DNA of 64,000 nt from Hyalangium gracile (lineage in GTDB: Bacteria > Myxococcota > Myxococcia > Myxococcales > Myxococcaceae). The notes under the pieces were generated by a model. The model saw only the letters and a list, made by a program, of their open reading frames with translations, searched no databases and was not told where the DNA came from. The position numbers and the translations under genes are program-made. The stretch lies in contig NZ_JAHXBG010000019.1 of assembly GCF_020103725.1 (NCBI RefSeq), positions 124,001-188,000 of the forward strand, written 5' to 3'. Below are positions 1-9,501 of this stretch, piece by piece (position 1 is the stretch's first letter; each line of letters opens with the position of its first letter).

Positions 1-968
1 GCCAGAAGCCCGCGGAGGTCGTCGGCAGGTCCGTGCGAGCGCTCATCGGAGAGCAGGCCTACGCGCGCTTCCGGGACCCCATCCAGCGGGCCCTGAAGGG
101 AGAGCTCGTCCGCTACGAGGGCTCGCTGGCGCTGAAGAACGGCGGCACGGTGTACACCGCGTCCAGCTACATCCCGGATCGGGATGCCGAGGGCCGGGTG
201 CGCGGGTTCGTGGTGCTCGCGCCTGACATCACCGAGCGCAAGCAGGCGGAGGAGGCCGCGCGCAGCGCCGTGCGGCTGCGTGACGAGTTCCTCTCCGTGG
301 CCAGCCACGAGCTGAAGACGCCGCTGACGTCCCTGAGCCTCAAGCTCCAGACGCTCGCGCGCGACGCCGCGGCCCAGCCCGACTCGCCGTTCGTGCTGAA
401 GGTGCGGGCGCACGTGGAGACGGGACGCCGGCAGGTCAAGCGACTGTCGGAGCTGATCGGCGACCTGCTGGACGTGTCGCGCATCAGCTCCGGAAAGATG
501 AAGCTCCACTGGGAGCCCGTGGACTTCGCCGCCGTGGTGCGCGAAGTGGCCTCGCGGCTGGAGCCCGAGGCCACCCGGGCGGAGTCCCGGCTCACCGTGG
601 AGGCGCCGGAGACGCTACCGGGGAGCACGGACCGGCTGCGGTTCGAGCAGGTGGTGGAGAACCTGCTCACCAACGCCATCAAGTACGGGGCCGGCCAGCC
701 CATCCACGTCCGGCTGGAGGCGGGCTCCGAGCGGCTCATCCTCACCGTCCAGGACCGGGGCATCGGCATCGCGCTCGAGAACCAGGCCCGCATCTTCGAG
801 CGCTTCGAGCGCGCCGTGTCCGAGCGGAACTACGGCGGCCTGGGGCTGGGGCTCTACATCACCCGGACCATCCTGGAGGCCCTGGGAGGCACCATCCGCG
901 TGAAGAGCGAGCCCGGTCAGGGCGCCTGCTTCACGGTGGAGTTGCCTCGGGAGCCGCCAGCGCCATAG
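1..968 (+). CDS. PAS-domain sensor histidine kinase, 5' end outside window
   Basis: The reading frame is open from base 3 and begins inside a PAS/PAC module (PDITERKQAEE at its end), so the start lies upstream of the window. After the PAC come a HisKA phosphoacceptor helix with SVASHELKTPL (the His is the predicted phosphorylation site), then a HATPase with an N box (ENLLTNAIKYG), G1 (DRGIGI) and G2 (GGLGLGLYI). It should autophosphorylate in the cytoplasm and pass phosphate to an unlinked response regulator; no receiver domain is fused. Its last 52 bases overlap the 3' end of the convergent DUF2300 gene. The family call is firm; the signal is unknown. Confidence 0.9.
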   Translation, partial: QKPAEVVGRSVRALIGEQAYARFRDPIQRALKGELVRYEGSLALKNGGTVYTASSYIPDRDAEGRVRGFVVLAPDITERKQAEEAARSAVRLRDEFLSVASHELKTPLTSLSLKLQTLARDAAAQPDSPFVLKVRAHVETGRRQVKRLSELIGDLLDVSRISSGKMKLHWEPVDFAAVVREVASRLEPEATRAESRLTVEAPETLPGSTDRLRFEQVVENLLTNAIKYGAGQPIHVRLEAGSERLILTVQDRGIGIALENQARIFERFERAVSERNYGGLGLGLYITRTILEALGGTIRVKSEPGQGACFTVELPREPPAP

Positions 969-3166
969 GCACGCTCGAGGATGTCGTCGCTGCGCAGGCC
1001 ACTGGCCTTCGCGTCCTCCACGTCCAGCCCCTCGCCATGGCCCCGGCCCCGGCCCTCGAAGAGGATGTCCGGCCCGTCGAAGGAGGCCGTGCGCGGGCAC
1101 GCCGGCAGCTTCAGCCCCGAGCGCAGCAGCTCGCACGGCAGGGACTCGGTGGTGTCGTAGGTGGCGCCCGCCTCCTGCTGCGCCCGGACGAAGAAGACGC
1201 GCCCCGCGTCGAAGCGCAGCGCCGCGAGCCCAGGCCCCAGCAGCGCCTCCACCCGCCCACGGGGGCGTGACTCGCGCCAGGGCTCCTGCCCGCCCTGCGA
1301 GAAGAGCAGCCACTGCTTCCAGCGCAGCGGCGGCAGCCCCAGCGCCTGCTCCTCCTCTGGCCGCACCCGCACCGTGCCGAGGAAGGCCTGGCAGTGCGTC
1401 GTGTCGCAGATGGGGCGGCCTGCGTGCCGGCTCGCGGCGTGCTGCTCGTTGTGCGCCACCACGCGCGCCAGCGCCACCCGCGCCTCACCCTTGAGCGACG
1501 CGTCCTCCGAGGCCACCACGCCCGCCGTGTACTGCAGCCGCGTGGTGCGGAAGATGAAGTCCGAGCCCCGCCGGGCGTTGCGCTCCCGCTCCGTGGTGGG
1601 CACGCCCAGGGGGGGCCGGTACGGCGGCGGCGCGGACCAGGTGAAGAGCCCCGCGTAGTCCCGCCCCTCCGCCGGAATCCCCGGCACGCGCACCCGCCAT
1701 GGGCTGCCCAGGCAGAGCGCGGGGCCGCGCGCCACCATGTCCCGCATGCGGGAGAAGCCCTGGGGCACGGCTCGCGGCAGGCCGTCGTGGATCGAGAAGC
1801 CCACGCCCCGACATGCCGCCTCCACGTCCGCGGAGGAGGCCAGCCCCAGCACCTGCACGCGCGCGGCCTCCAGACCCGGGCGCTGACGCACGCGGGCCAG
1901 CACCCTGGGCACCTCGTCCGCGAAGCTGCGAGGCATCTTCCCCGGGCGCATCGCCACCGCGACGAGGTCCGCGTCCACCGCGACGATCCACCCGTACTGG
2001 GGCCGGCTCGCCGCGTCGCGCACGGTGCCCGTCTTGGTGGCCACGCCCTCGTACGCGGGCGAGGCGGGCAGGTCCGACAGCGTCCCTCGCGCGGCGTTGT
2101 CCTTCATCACCTCGATGAGCTCGGGGCGGGCCTCCGCCAGCGCCCGGTACGCCTGCGCCATACCCCACGGCGAGAGCGCCAGCGTCGAGCGCAGGCCGAT
2201 GGCGTCCGCCATGTCCGCCGGCTTGCCCGTCAGCCCCACCGCGGTCAGCACCGCGCCCCAGGCGCCGAAGTCCGGCGCCGCGCCGCCCTTCGCCTCCCAG
2301 TCCATGAAGTAGCCGTTGCACGAGCGCAGCAGCGCCGTGCGCCCGTCCACCTGCCTGGGCAGCCCCGGGCCGCAGGCCCATTCCTGGATTCCCGAGCGCG
2401 GCATCAGCAGCGGGGGCGGGGCGCTGCCGGCGAGCACGAAGGGCTTCAGCGTGGAGCCGTAGGGCACCGCGCGCTGGACGTCCCCCTCTGAGAACAGCAC
2501 CTCGCCCGAGTGACGGCTCAGCACCACCGTGGCGGGGGTGGCCGCCCGCACCGTCACATCCGCCAGCTCATCGATGGAGACGGGCACCGCCCACCGGGAG
2601 CCGTCCTGGCACTGGCGCAGCCGGCGAGAGAGCGCCTGGGGAAAGCCCCGGTCCTCGCCCAGGATGCGCGCCAGCGCTCGCCGGGCTCTGGGCGTGTCCA
2701 CCGCCGGCGAGCGGGACAGCTCCGCGGCCGCCACGCTGAGCGACTGGTAGGGCGCGTCCCGCCACTCCGGCAGCTCGCCGCTCACCACCAGCGCGAAGGC
2801 CTCGTGGAAGAGCCGATCCTCCGAGGCCGCGGGACAGGCCCACCACAGGAGCTGGTGCGCCAGCTCGTGCCGCATGGCGAGGCGGAGCCGTTCATCCAGC
2901 ACTCCCGGGGTGTTCTGCCGCAGCTCCACCAGCCCAGGCCGGCTCTGCGCGTTGCGCTCCGGCGGCAGCCCCATGCCTCGCTGCAGGCGGATGGGCGCCG
3001 GAGGTTGCGCGGGGAGCCCGCCGGCCTCGGTGGCGTACCGGGCCTCGAGCTCCTTCCAGGCGGCCTCGGCCTCGGCACGCAGGGCGACCTCGGGCGTGAC
3101 ATCGCCCTGCGTGAGGAACACCGGGGTGGCCGCCAGGAGCGCGGCCGTCACAGCGGCCCACCCCAT
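917..3166 (-). CDS. DUF2300/YfaQ-like secreted protein: HExxH, transpeptidase-like and SpoIID regions
   Basis: 749 residues, last gene of the yfa-type operon, starting 3 nt after the macroglobulin stop. A hydrophobic N-terminus (about 1-20) suggests export. HELAH at 100-104 with a downstream HEAF (121-124) looks like a zinc-protease site. Residues about 200-430 carry the three penicillin-binding-protein motifs: STLK (238-241), SCN (282-284) and KTG (378-380). The C-terminal third resembles SpoIID/LytB, with CDTTHCQ near 587 and RGRGHGEGL near 710. SpoIID proteins cleave peptidoglycan glycan strands. Seen directly: the motifs and operon position. Inferred: a peptidoglycan-modifying partner of the macroglobulin, analogous in setting to PBP1C beside YfhM. 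There is no glycosyltransferase domain, so it is not PBP1C. The 3' end overlaps the upstream kinase gene. Confidence 0.8.
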   Translation of the reverse strand: MGWAAVTAALLAATPVFLTQGDVTPEVALRAEAEAAWKELEARYATEAGGLPAQPPAPIRLQRGMGLPPERNAQSRPGLVELRQNTPGVLDERLRLAMRHELAHQLLWWACPAASEDRLFHEAFALVVSGELPEWRDAPYQSLSVAAAELSRSPAVDTPRARRALARILGEDRGFPQALSRRLRQCQDGSRWAVPVSIDELADVTVRAATPATVVLSRHSGEVLFSEGDVQRAVPYGSTLKPFVLAGSAPPPLLMPRSGIQEWACGPGLPRQVDGRTALLRSCNGYFMDWEAKGGAAPDFGAWGAVLTAVGLTGKPADMADAIGLRSTLALSPWGMAQAYRALAEARPELIEVMKDNAARGTLSDLPASPAYEGVATKTGTVRDAASRPQYGWIVAVDADLVAVAMRPGKMPRSFADEVPRVLARVRQRPGLEAARVQVLGLASSADVEAACRGVGFSIHDGLPRAVPQGFSRMRDMVARGPALCLGSPWRVRVPGIPAEGRDYAGLFTWSAPPPYRPPLGVPTTERERNARRGSDFIFRTTRLQYTAGVVASEDASLKGEARVALARVVAHNEQHAASRHAGRPICDTTHCQAFLGTVRVRPEEEQALGLPPLRWKQWLLFSQGGQEPWRESRPRGRVEALLGPGLAALRFDAGRVFFVRAQQEAGATYDTTESLPCELLRSGLKLPACPRTASFDGPDILFEGRGRGHGEGLDVEDAKASGLRSDDILERAYGAGGSRGNSTVKQAP

Positions 3167-3169
3167 GCG

Positions 3170-6100
3170 CTACCAGTCGCCCCGCGGCTTCTGCGAGGGC
3201 TTCACCGTCAGCACGTCCGACTTCGTCCGCCCACGAATGCTGGCCACGTACATGTCCTCGATGGAGGCAGGCGGCGCGTTGAACGTGCCCGCGAACTGGG
3301 CCCGCATCACGTAGCCCACCGTGCGGGGGCTGTCGCTCCACCAGGCCGGCTCCTCGAAGAAGAACGTGGCCCGCTCCGGGCTGAGCACGCGCCGCTTGAG
3401 GGCCTCGGGCGCCAGGTTCAGCGAGTGCGGCGCGCCCCGGTACTCCTTGTCCTCGATGAGCGGCACGAAGCCCGCCGGCACCGCGTCCTCCACCACGTAG
3501 TACGCCGAGCGCGCCTTGTTGTCGCCGCGCGCGTCCAGGGTGAGCTCCACGAACACCTCCTCGCCCTGGGCCACCTGCCCCCCGGCGGCCAGCTCCACCT
3601 TGCCCTCCGGGCGCAGCACGAAGTAGCGGCGCGAGATGCTCATGCCGTCGGCCCGCGGCTGCACGTCCGACAGCGGCGTGAGGGTGCTGGCGCGCAGCGT
3701 GGCCACGCCGTCGAAGGCGCCCACGCTCACCGAGCGCGTGCCCGGCTCGAGCGTGGCCACCAGGCCCATGCCGCGCGGCGCGAAGCTGACCGTGCCCTTG
3801 GCGCCCTTCACCTCCGGCGGCGGCAGCTTCTTGAAGGCCTTCGCGTCGCGCTCGATGAGCCACAGCGAGTGCAGCAGCGCCGTGCTCCTATCAAAGGTGG
3901 AGAGGTCCGGCTGGCTGAGCAGCTCCAGCAGCCGCCGGCGCGCCTTGTCCACGTCCAGCTTCCCGAAGGAGGCCGCGTGCGCCAGCAGCGCGGTGAGGCC
4001 CACGCGGCGCAGCGGGTAGTGGAAGAAGGCCTCGGACTCGGTCGCCGTGTTCAGGCTCGCCAGCTTGACGAAGCCCTCGTTGCTCGCCGTCACCAGCGAG
4101 TCCACGCGGGCCTGCAGCGCCGGCTCCTTCATCACCCCCGCCTTCTCCGCCGCCAGTACGGAGAGCGCCAGCGGGTACAGGTCTCCCGGCGTCGCCCGGT
4201 CGATGAGGGCGCGCACCCGGTCCGCCTTGCTCGCGCCGTACAGCCGCGAGAGCACGTAGGCGCGCGTCGCGTCGTACTCGAAGGGCAGGTTCTCCTGCGC
4301 CTCCAGCCAGCGCGCGGCCTCCGTCAGCCGCGTGTCGTTGGCGTCCACCAGGCCCGCCTCCGAGGCGTACGCCAGGCCGTCCAGGGCGATGAGCGTCATC
4401 GCCACGTCCGGCGTGCTGTAGCCGCCAAACCACGTGAAGCCGCCGCCCTTCACCGCCAGGGAGAGGATGCGCGCGGTGCCCTGCACGGAGCGGCTGCGCG
4501 CCTCGGCCAGCAGCGCCTGGCTCTCCGGGTCCAGCTTCTCCAGCGCGTCCGCCTTCTTCAGCGTCTGGTAGAGCGCCACGTTCGGCACGGTGGTGGAGAC
4601 GAGCTGCTCCAGGCAGCCGTACGGGTAGGTGAGCAGCTCGCGCACGTTGCTGAGCGCCGCGTCCACCAGCGAGGGCTGGAGCACCAGCTCCACGTCCGCC
4701 ACCGTGGCCGTGGTGGGCGCCTGCAACGACAGCTCGCCGCCGCCCCAGGCGGACACCTTCACCGGCTCCGCCAGGGCCGCCGGACGCACCGGCACCGAGC
4801 GCCGATCCCTCAGCGGATCCTTGCCGCCCGTCACGTCCACCGCCAGCTCGGCGGCGCCCGCGGTGGTGGCCTTGAGCTGCAGCGGGAGCACCTTCTCACC
4901 GCCCTCGCCCAGCTCCACCTTCTCCGCCGCCTGGTTGGCCTGGAGCGCGCCCGCCGAGGCCAGCTTCACCTCCAGCACCTGGCTGCCCTTGGAGGCCATG
5001 CCCGCCGACAGGCGCACCGAGGCGAGCGCCTCGTCCCCCGCGCGGAGGAACTGGGGCAGCGACGCGTACAGGTTGAGGCCGCCGCGCGTGGCGAACTCCG
5101 CGGTGCCCTCGCCGAAGCGGCCCGAGGTGTCCGCCGCCACCGCCGTCACCACCCAGAGCGTCTGGTTGGAGGGCAGCTTGAAGCGCACCGTGGCGCGCCC
5201 GTCCCGGTCCGTCACCACGTTCGGCTGCCAGAAGGCCGTGTCGCGCTCCTCGTCCTTCGCCTTGCGCGTGGGCGGCTTGATGGAGGCGAACGCGTGGTCC
5301 GGCAGCCCCGCCATCTTCCGTGCCAGCGCCTCGCCGTAGCCGTAGCCCTGGAACTCGGCGGAGTAGAAGTTGGACACGTTGTTGCGCGCCGGCGGGTAGA
5401 AGAAGTCGAGCACCTTCGGGCGGAACTCGGTCTGGATGGCGTAGACGGCCTTGTCCACCACGCCCACCGAGAGCTGCGACACCACGCCCTCGCCGTCCTT
5501 GTCCGTCACCCGCACGTCGATCACCTGCTCGGTGAGCGGGGTGGCCTCCGCGCGGCGGGGCTCCAGCTTCACCGTGAGGGTGCGCTCGGCCGGGACGATG
5601 CGGAAGGACACCGTGCGCTCCTCCCAGCGGCCGGAGGACGTGGGGTACGCCACGGACACGTACACCCCGCTGCCGAAGCGCTCCTCCACCTCGAAGGAGT
5701 GCACCAGCGTGCGGCCGCTCTGCTTCACCAGCTGCGTGCCGAACAGGCCCGCGCCGGTATAGGTGACCCACACCGGGCCCTCGTCCTTGCCGCTCGGGCC
5801 CCAGCCGTCGGGCAGCAGGCCCACCAGCCGCGCCGAGTCCCCCGGCGACAGCGTGCCGGACAGCGAGGCCAGCGTGAGGTTGGCCACGCGCGCCACCGGC
5901 TCGTCGTTGCCGCCAATCACCAGCATGGACTCCTCGCCCGTCCATGCCTTGCCGTTCTTGTCCTTCACCGTGAGGCGCGCCAGCACCGTGCCCACCTCGG
6001 AGGTGGGCACCTTCTCGCGGGCGATGCCGTCGGCGCCCGTGGTGACGGAGCGCTTGTCCAGGCTCTTCTCGGTGCCGTCCGCCTTGCGCAGCACGAACTC

Positions 6101-7879
6101 CACCTCGACCTGGGTGACGCCGTAGGGCTTGCCGGACAGCGTGGTGGCGCGCACGGCCAGCGTCGCCTCGCCACCCTTCTTCACCACCGCGTCCGAGAAG
6201 CTCCCCGCGCCGAACACCTCCACCTCCGACAGGAAGTAGGAGGCGCTCGCGTTGGCGAACGTCTGCTGATCATCCCGCGCGCGCACCGTGAGCGTGTAGC
6301 GGTAGGGCAGCCGCTCCTCGCCCGGCTTGAGCGCCGGCACGTTGATCTCGATGACGGCCTCGCCGTTCTCGTCGAACGCCGTCGCGCTCTCCCACGGGTC
6401 ACCCTCGGCGCCGCGCTCGGCCACGGAGGAGTAGAGCCGCTCCGGCACGCTGAGCTTGCCCTCGGTGGTGGAGGCCGTGCCGTACGTCACCGCGCTGCCC
6501 GCCCCGCCCTTGCCCGCGTCATCCACCCACGCGGGCGCATCCAGCAGCGAGCGGTAGAGGAACACCTCGTACTTCGCGCCCTCGGGAGCGCCGCCCGCGT
6601 AGCGCCGCGCCTTCACCGTGGCCTTCAGCGCCTGGCCCGGGACGACGTTCTCCTGCTCGGGGTTGAGCTCCAGGTAGAAGGTGGGCTTCACGTAGTCCTG
6701 CACGCGCGCCTCGGCCTGGTGGGCCTGCTCGTCCACCGCGGCGTTGATGCGCAGCACGCCCGTGCCCAGGTCCTCCGGCACGTTCATCTCGCCGTGGAAG
6801 CTGCCGAACTCGTCCACCGCCACGCGCGTGGACACCTCGCGGCCCTCGGCCGACTCCAGCTTCACCACCACCTGCTTCTTCTTCGGGGTGAACAGGCGCG
6901 CCAGGAAGGTGTCCGGCTGGCGCAGCACGCCGCGGAACTTCACCTGGTCGCCCGGCTTGTAGATGGGCCTGTCGCTATAGATGAAGACGTCCGGCGCCAC
7001 CGCCAGCGAGGAGTAGAAGTCCGTGTCCACCAGCGCCGTGTCCTTGCCCACCGTGGCCGTGGCCAGCAGGCGCGGCTCCGACACCGCCAGCGTCACTTCC
7101 CCCTTCTCGTCCGTCTTGCCCGTAGGGCCCTTGCCCGTGGGCAGGAACACCTGCACCTGCGCACCGGCGCGCGGCTGCTGGTCCCTCCCCGCCACGCGCA
7201 CCAGCACCTGCCCATCCGTCTGCTTGAGCTGCACGGTGAGGTCCGAGACGACCAGCACCACCTGGCCCTCCACCTTGCCCTGCACCAGTTGCAGCACGTA
7301 GGTGCCCGCCGGCAGCGGCGCCAGCATCACCCGGCGCTCCTGGAAGCCTCCGCCACCGCCCCAGGTGTTGAAGCCCGGGACGCTGAAGTCCACTCCGCCA
7401 CCGCCCAGGTCCAGGTTGAGCCACTGGCTGCGCGCCACGGTGAAGCCGGGCGGCACGCCGATGAGCTTGTCCGGGCCCTCCACCATCGTGTTCAGCGACG
7501 GCGGCGTGTCCTCGGGGCCGCGCGGCGGCAGCGCCGGGGAGACGGCGTCACGGAACTCCGTGCTGATGGAGTACAGCAGGAAGGTGCTGGGCAGCTTCAC
7601 CGCGTTGAGGCCGCGGCTGAGCGCGCGCCCCGGGTTCTTCAGCACGGGCGGCGCCTCGTAGGCCCGGCGCAAGTCGCCCTGCGCCTGGATGAAGGCGTCC
7701 AGGCTGTCCGGCTTGAGCACCCGCAGCTCCACGGGGCCCTTGCTGTTGAACGCCACGTCCACCGCCACCGGCTCGTCGGTGCCGTAGGCGCGGGGCACGG
7801 TGATGTAGAGCGGCTTGGCCGCCGCCACGCCAGCCAGCGTCAGCGCGGCCAGCAGGGAAAAGCGCGTGGAGTACCTCAT
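3170..7879 (-). CDS. yfaS: Bacterial alpha-2-macroglobulin, YfaS type, with thioester
   Basis: 1569 residues, a usual length for bacterial macroglobulins. An N-terminal signal peptide ends in AAA near residue 21 with no lipobox cysteine, so a soluble periplasmic protein is predicted rather than the lipoprotein form. The MG2-like segment with YSDRPIYKPGDQVKFRG lies near residue 300, the macroglobulin-family core near 910, and the thioester motif GCLEQ near 1088, followed by the alpha-helical thioester domain. Such proteins present a bait region, and cleavage by a protease triggers covalent trapping through the Cys-Gln thioester. The start ATG overlaps the upstream stop (ATGA), implying translational coupling. 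It sits in the order DUF2135-DUF1175-DUF2138-macroglobulin-DUF2300, which supports the YfaS assignment. Confidence 0.93.
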   Translation of the reverse strand: MRYSTRFSLLAALTLAGVAAAKPLYITVPRAYGTDEPVAVDVAFNSKGPVELRVLKPDSLDAFIQAQGDLRRAYEAPPVLKNPGRALSRGLNAVKLPSTFLLYSISTEFRDAVSPALPPRGPEDTPPSLNTMVEGPDKLIGVPPGFTVARSQWLNLDLGGGGVDFSVPGFNTWGGGGGFQERRVMLAPLPAGTYVLQLVQGKVEGQVVLVVSDLTVQLKQTDGQVLVRVAGRDQQPRAGAQVQVFLPTGKGPTGKTDEKGEVTLAVSEPRLLATATVGKDTALVDTDFYSSLAVAPDVFIYSDRPIYKPGDQVKFRGVLRQPDTFLARLFTPKKKQVVVKLESAEGREVSTRVAVDEFGSFHGEMNVPEDLGTGVLRINAAVDEQAHQAEARVQDYVKPTFYLELNPEQENVVPGQALKATVKARRYAGGAPEGAKYEVFLYRSLLDAPAWVDDAGKGGAGSAVTYGTASTTEGKLSVPERLYSSVAERGAEGDPWESATAFDENGEAVIEINVPALKPGEERLPYRYTLTVRARDDQQTFANASASYFLSEVEVFGAGSFSDAVVKKGGEATLAVRATTLSGKPYGVTQVEVEFVLRKADGTEKSLDKRSVTTGADGIAREKVPTSEVGTVLARLTVKDKNGKAWTGEESMLVIGGNDEPVARVANLTLASLSGTLSPGDSARLVGLLPDGWGPSGKDEGPVWVTYTGAGLFGTQLVKQSGRTLVHSFEVEERFGSGVYVSVAYPTSSGRWEERTVSFRIVPAERTLTVKLEPRRAEATPLTEQVIDVRVTDKDGEGVVSQLSVGVVDKAVYAIQTEFRPKVLDFFYPPARNNVSNFYSAEFQGYGYGEALARKMAGLPDHAFASIKPPTRKAKDEERDTAFWQPNVVTDRDGRATVRFKLPSNQTLWVVTAVAADTSGRFGEGTAEFATRGGLNLYASLPQFLRAGDEALASVRLSAGMASKGSQVLEVKLASAGALQANQAAEKVELGEGGEKVLPLQLKATTAGAAELAVDVTGGKDPLRDRRSVPVRPAALAEPVKVSAWGGGELSLQAPTTATVADVELVLQPSLVDAALSNVRELLTYPYGCLEQLVSTTVPNVALYQTLKKADALEKLDPESQALLAEARSRSVQGTARILSLAVKGGGFTWFGGYSTPDVAMTLIALDGLAYASEAGLVDANDTRLTEAARWLEAQENLPFEYDATRAYVLSRLYGASKADRVRALIDRATPGDLYPLALSVLAAEKAGVMKEPALQARVDSLVTASNEGFVKLASLNTATESEAFFHYPLRRVGLTALLAHAASFGKLDVDKARRRLLELLSQPDLSTFDRSTALLHSLWLIERDAKAFKKLPPPEVKGAKGTVSFAPRGMGLVATLEPGTRSVSVGAFDGVATLRASTLTPLSDVQPRADGMSISRRYFVLRPEGKVELAAGGQVAQGEEVFVELTLDARGDNKARSAYYVVEDAVPAGFVPLIEDKEYRGAPHSLNLAPEALKRRVLSPERATFFFEEPAWWSDSPRTVGYVMRAQFAGTFNAPPASIEDMYVASIRGRTKSDVLTVKPSQKPRGDW

Positions 7880-9501
7880 GAACCAAACCCTCCAGGAACC
7901 AGCGAATTGCCCTGCACCGTGCCGCGCAGGCCCACATACGGCAGCGTCTCGAGATCGCGCCGGGCCGCTTCAATCTCCGGCGGCGCCGAGCTCGGCACCG
8001 GGTTGTTCTTCCCGAGCTGCTGCTCGGACCAGTACCCGTCCGCCAGCAGCTGGCTGAGCAGGTGGCCCGTGTTCAGTCCAAGCGTCACCGAGCCCTGCGC
8101 CCGCAGGCCCTGCACCACCGGGCCCGCCGCGTTGAGCAGGTTGGGGCTCTGGCCCTCGCAGGCCTTCTGCAGCCGCTGCAGCACCGACGGGTCCGAGGCC
8201 AGCACCTGGTGCTTGCACAGCATGGCCTGCACCAGCGGGTTGCCGCCGTTGAACATCGTCTTCAGCGCGGGCGCGTCCTCCACCCGGCCCCAGAGGATGG
8301 CGAACTCGTGGCCCAGGGCGGCGTCGCCGCGCGGCGTCCACACCAGGGCAATCTGCCGCGTGCGCACCGGGCCCACGTCCCCGCCCTTCCAGTACGCGCC
8401 GACCTTCTCGCCCTCCAGCGCTTCGGGCAGCTTGAGCTGCAGCGCCAGCAGCACCGGCGTGTCCGACGGCACCAGCTTGAGCAGATCATCCGAGAGCGGC
8501 GCCGCATCCAGCCGCACCTTGTCCATCAGCGGGCCGGCGATGCCGCGCGCCACCAGCCGGTTGCCCTCGGCGGCGAACTGCAGTCGGGTGCCGTTGCCCA
8601 CTCCCAGCGCGTGCGTGAGGAACACCAGCTCGCGCCCCAGCACCTCGCTGTTGAAGCCCAGCTCGACGTCCACGCCCGACGGCGCCTCCAGCTTCGTCAG
8701 CTCCGCGCACAGGCCGCGCAGCACCATCGACGGCTGCCGCGCCACCACCAGGCGATCCGCGGCGCGGCCGGCATACAGCGACTGCTCGGCCACCAGCCAG
8801 CGAGCGATCTCGAAGCCGCCCTCCGGAGTGGAGACGGAGCTGCCCTCCGGGCACTTGTCCGAGGTGAAGCCGCCGCGCGCGGCCACCTTGTCCATGGCCT
8901 CGTAGGCCGTCACGGCGCCGCTGCTCGGGCTGGGGACGATGAAGACGGGGGCGTTGGTGTCGCTGCCACCGACGAACCACAGCGCGCGGAACGGCGCGTC
9001 GAGGATCTGCCCGGCCACCACGTCGAACACCGCGCCCTTGAAGGAGGCCTTCAGGTCCTCGCCGGTGGAGCCGAAGAAGGCGGCCCAGGAGCTGGCGAAG
9101 CCCTGGCCGAGCGGCTTCTTGAGCTGCTCCTGGAGCCAGCGGTTCTCCATGAGCGCGCCGCGCACCTTCGCGGGCGAGTACACATCCACCCAGACGGCCG
9201 GGGTGCCCAGGGTGGAGACGCTCAGCGGCTTCGGAGCCGGCGGCGGGGGCATGCCCTCCACCGTCGCACCGGCGCTGGGGATGCCCGGCTCACTCGAGCC
9301 CGAGGCCTGCGACGAGTCGCCGGAGCCACCCGGGCCTCCGCTGCGGCGGCCGAGCACGAAGGCGCCCACCACCGCGCCGCTCACCAGCACGGTGACGAGC
9401 GCGACGAGGATCGCCTTGGAGGCGCCCTTGCCCGGCGGAGGCGAGGCCGGCGGCGGGGCCTCCGAGGGCGGCGGGCCCGGAGGGGTTTCGGATGAGCTCA
9501 T
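7876..9501 (-). CDS. yfaA: DUF2138 (YfaA-like) membrane-anchored protein
   Basis: 541 residues from the ATG at 9501, chosen because it overlaps the upstream stop as ATGA; the frame remains open upstream but that extension lies inside the DUF1175 gene. A Pro/Ser/Glu-rich cytoplasmic tail (about 1-25) is followed by one membrane segment (AILVALVTVLVSGAVVGAFVLG) and a Gly/Ser-rich linker, then a large predicted periplasmic domain. No catalytic motif is recognisable. Position between the DUF1175 and macroglobulin genes matches yfaA of the yfa cluster. Function unknown; probably an inner-membrane partner of the macroglobulin. Confidence 0.8.
   Translation of the reverse strand: MSSSETPPGPPPSEAPPPASPPPGKGASKAILVALVTVLVSGAVVGAFVLGRRSGGPGGSGDSSQASGSSEPGIPSAGATVEGMPPPPAPKPLSVSTLGTPAVWVDVYSPAKVRGALMENRWLQEQLKKPLGQGFASSWAAFFGSTGEDLKASFKGAVFDVVAGQILDAPFRALWFVGGSDTNAPVFIVPSPSSGAVTAYEAMDKVAARGGFTSDKCPEGSSVSTPEGGFEIARWLVAEQSLYAGRAADRLVVARQPSMVLRGLCAELTKLEAPSGVDVELGFNSEVLGRELVFLTHALGVGNGTRLQFAAEGNRLVARGIAGPLMDKVRLDAAPLSDDLLKLVPSDTPVLLALQLKLPEALEGEKVGAYWKGGDVGPVRTRQIALVWTPRGDAALGHEFAILWGRVEDAPALKTMFNGGNPLVQAMLCKHQVLASDPSVLQRLQKACEGQSPNLLNAAGPVVQGLRAQGSVTLGLNTGHLLSQLLADGYWSEQQLGKNNPVPSSAPPEIEAARRDLETLPYVGLRGTVQGNSLVPGGFGS

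Noticed and set aside
917-3166. PBP1C assignment for the transpeptidase-like gene
   Set aside because: No glycosyltransferase domain, and the operon matches the yfa set, where DUF2300 stands at this position.
2510-8905. Open frame of 2131 codons on the plus strand
   Set aside because: His/Arg/Gln-rich antisense shadow of the macroglobulin operon; long only because stops are rare at this GC content.
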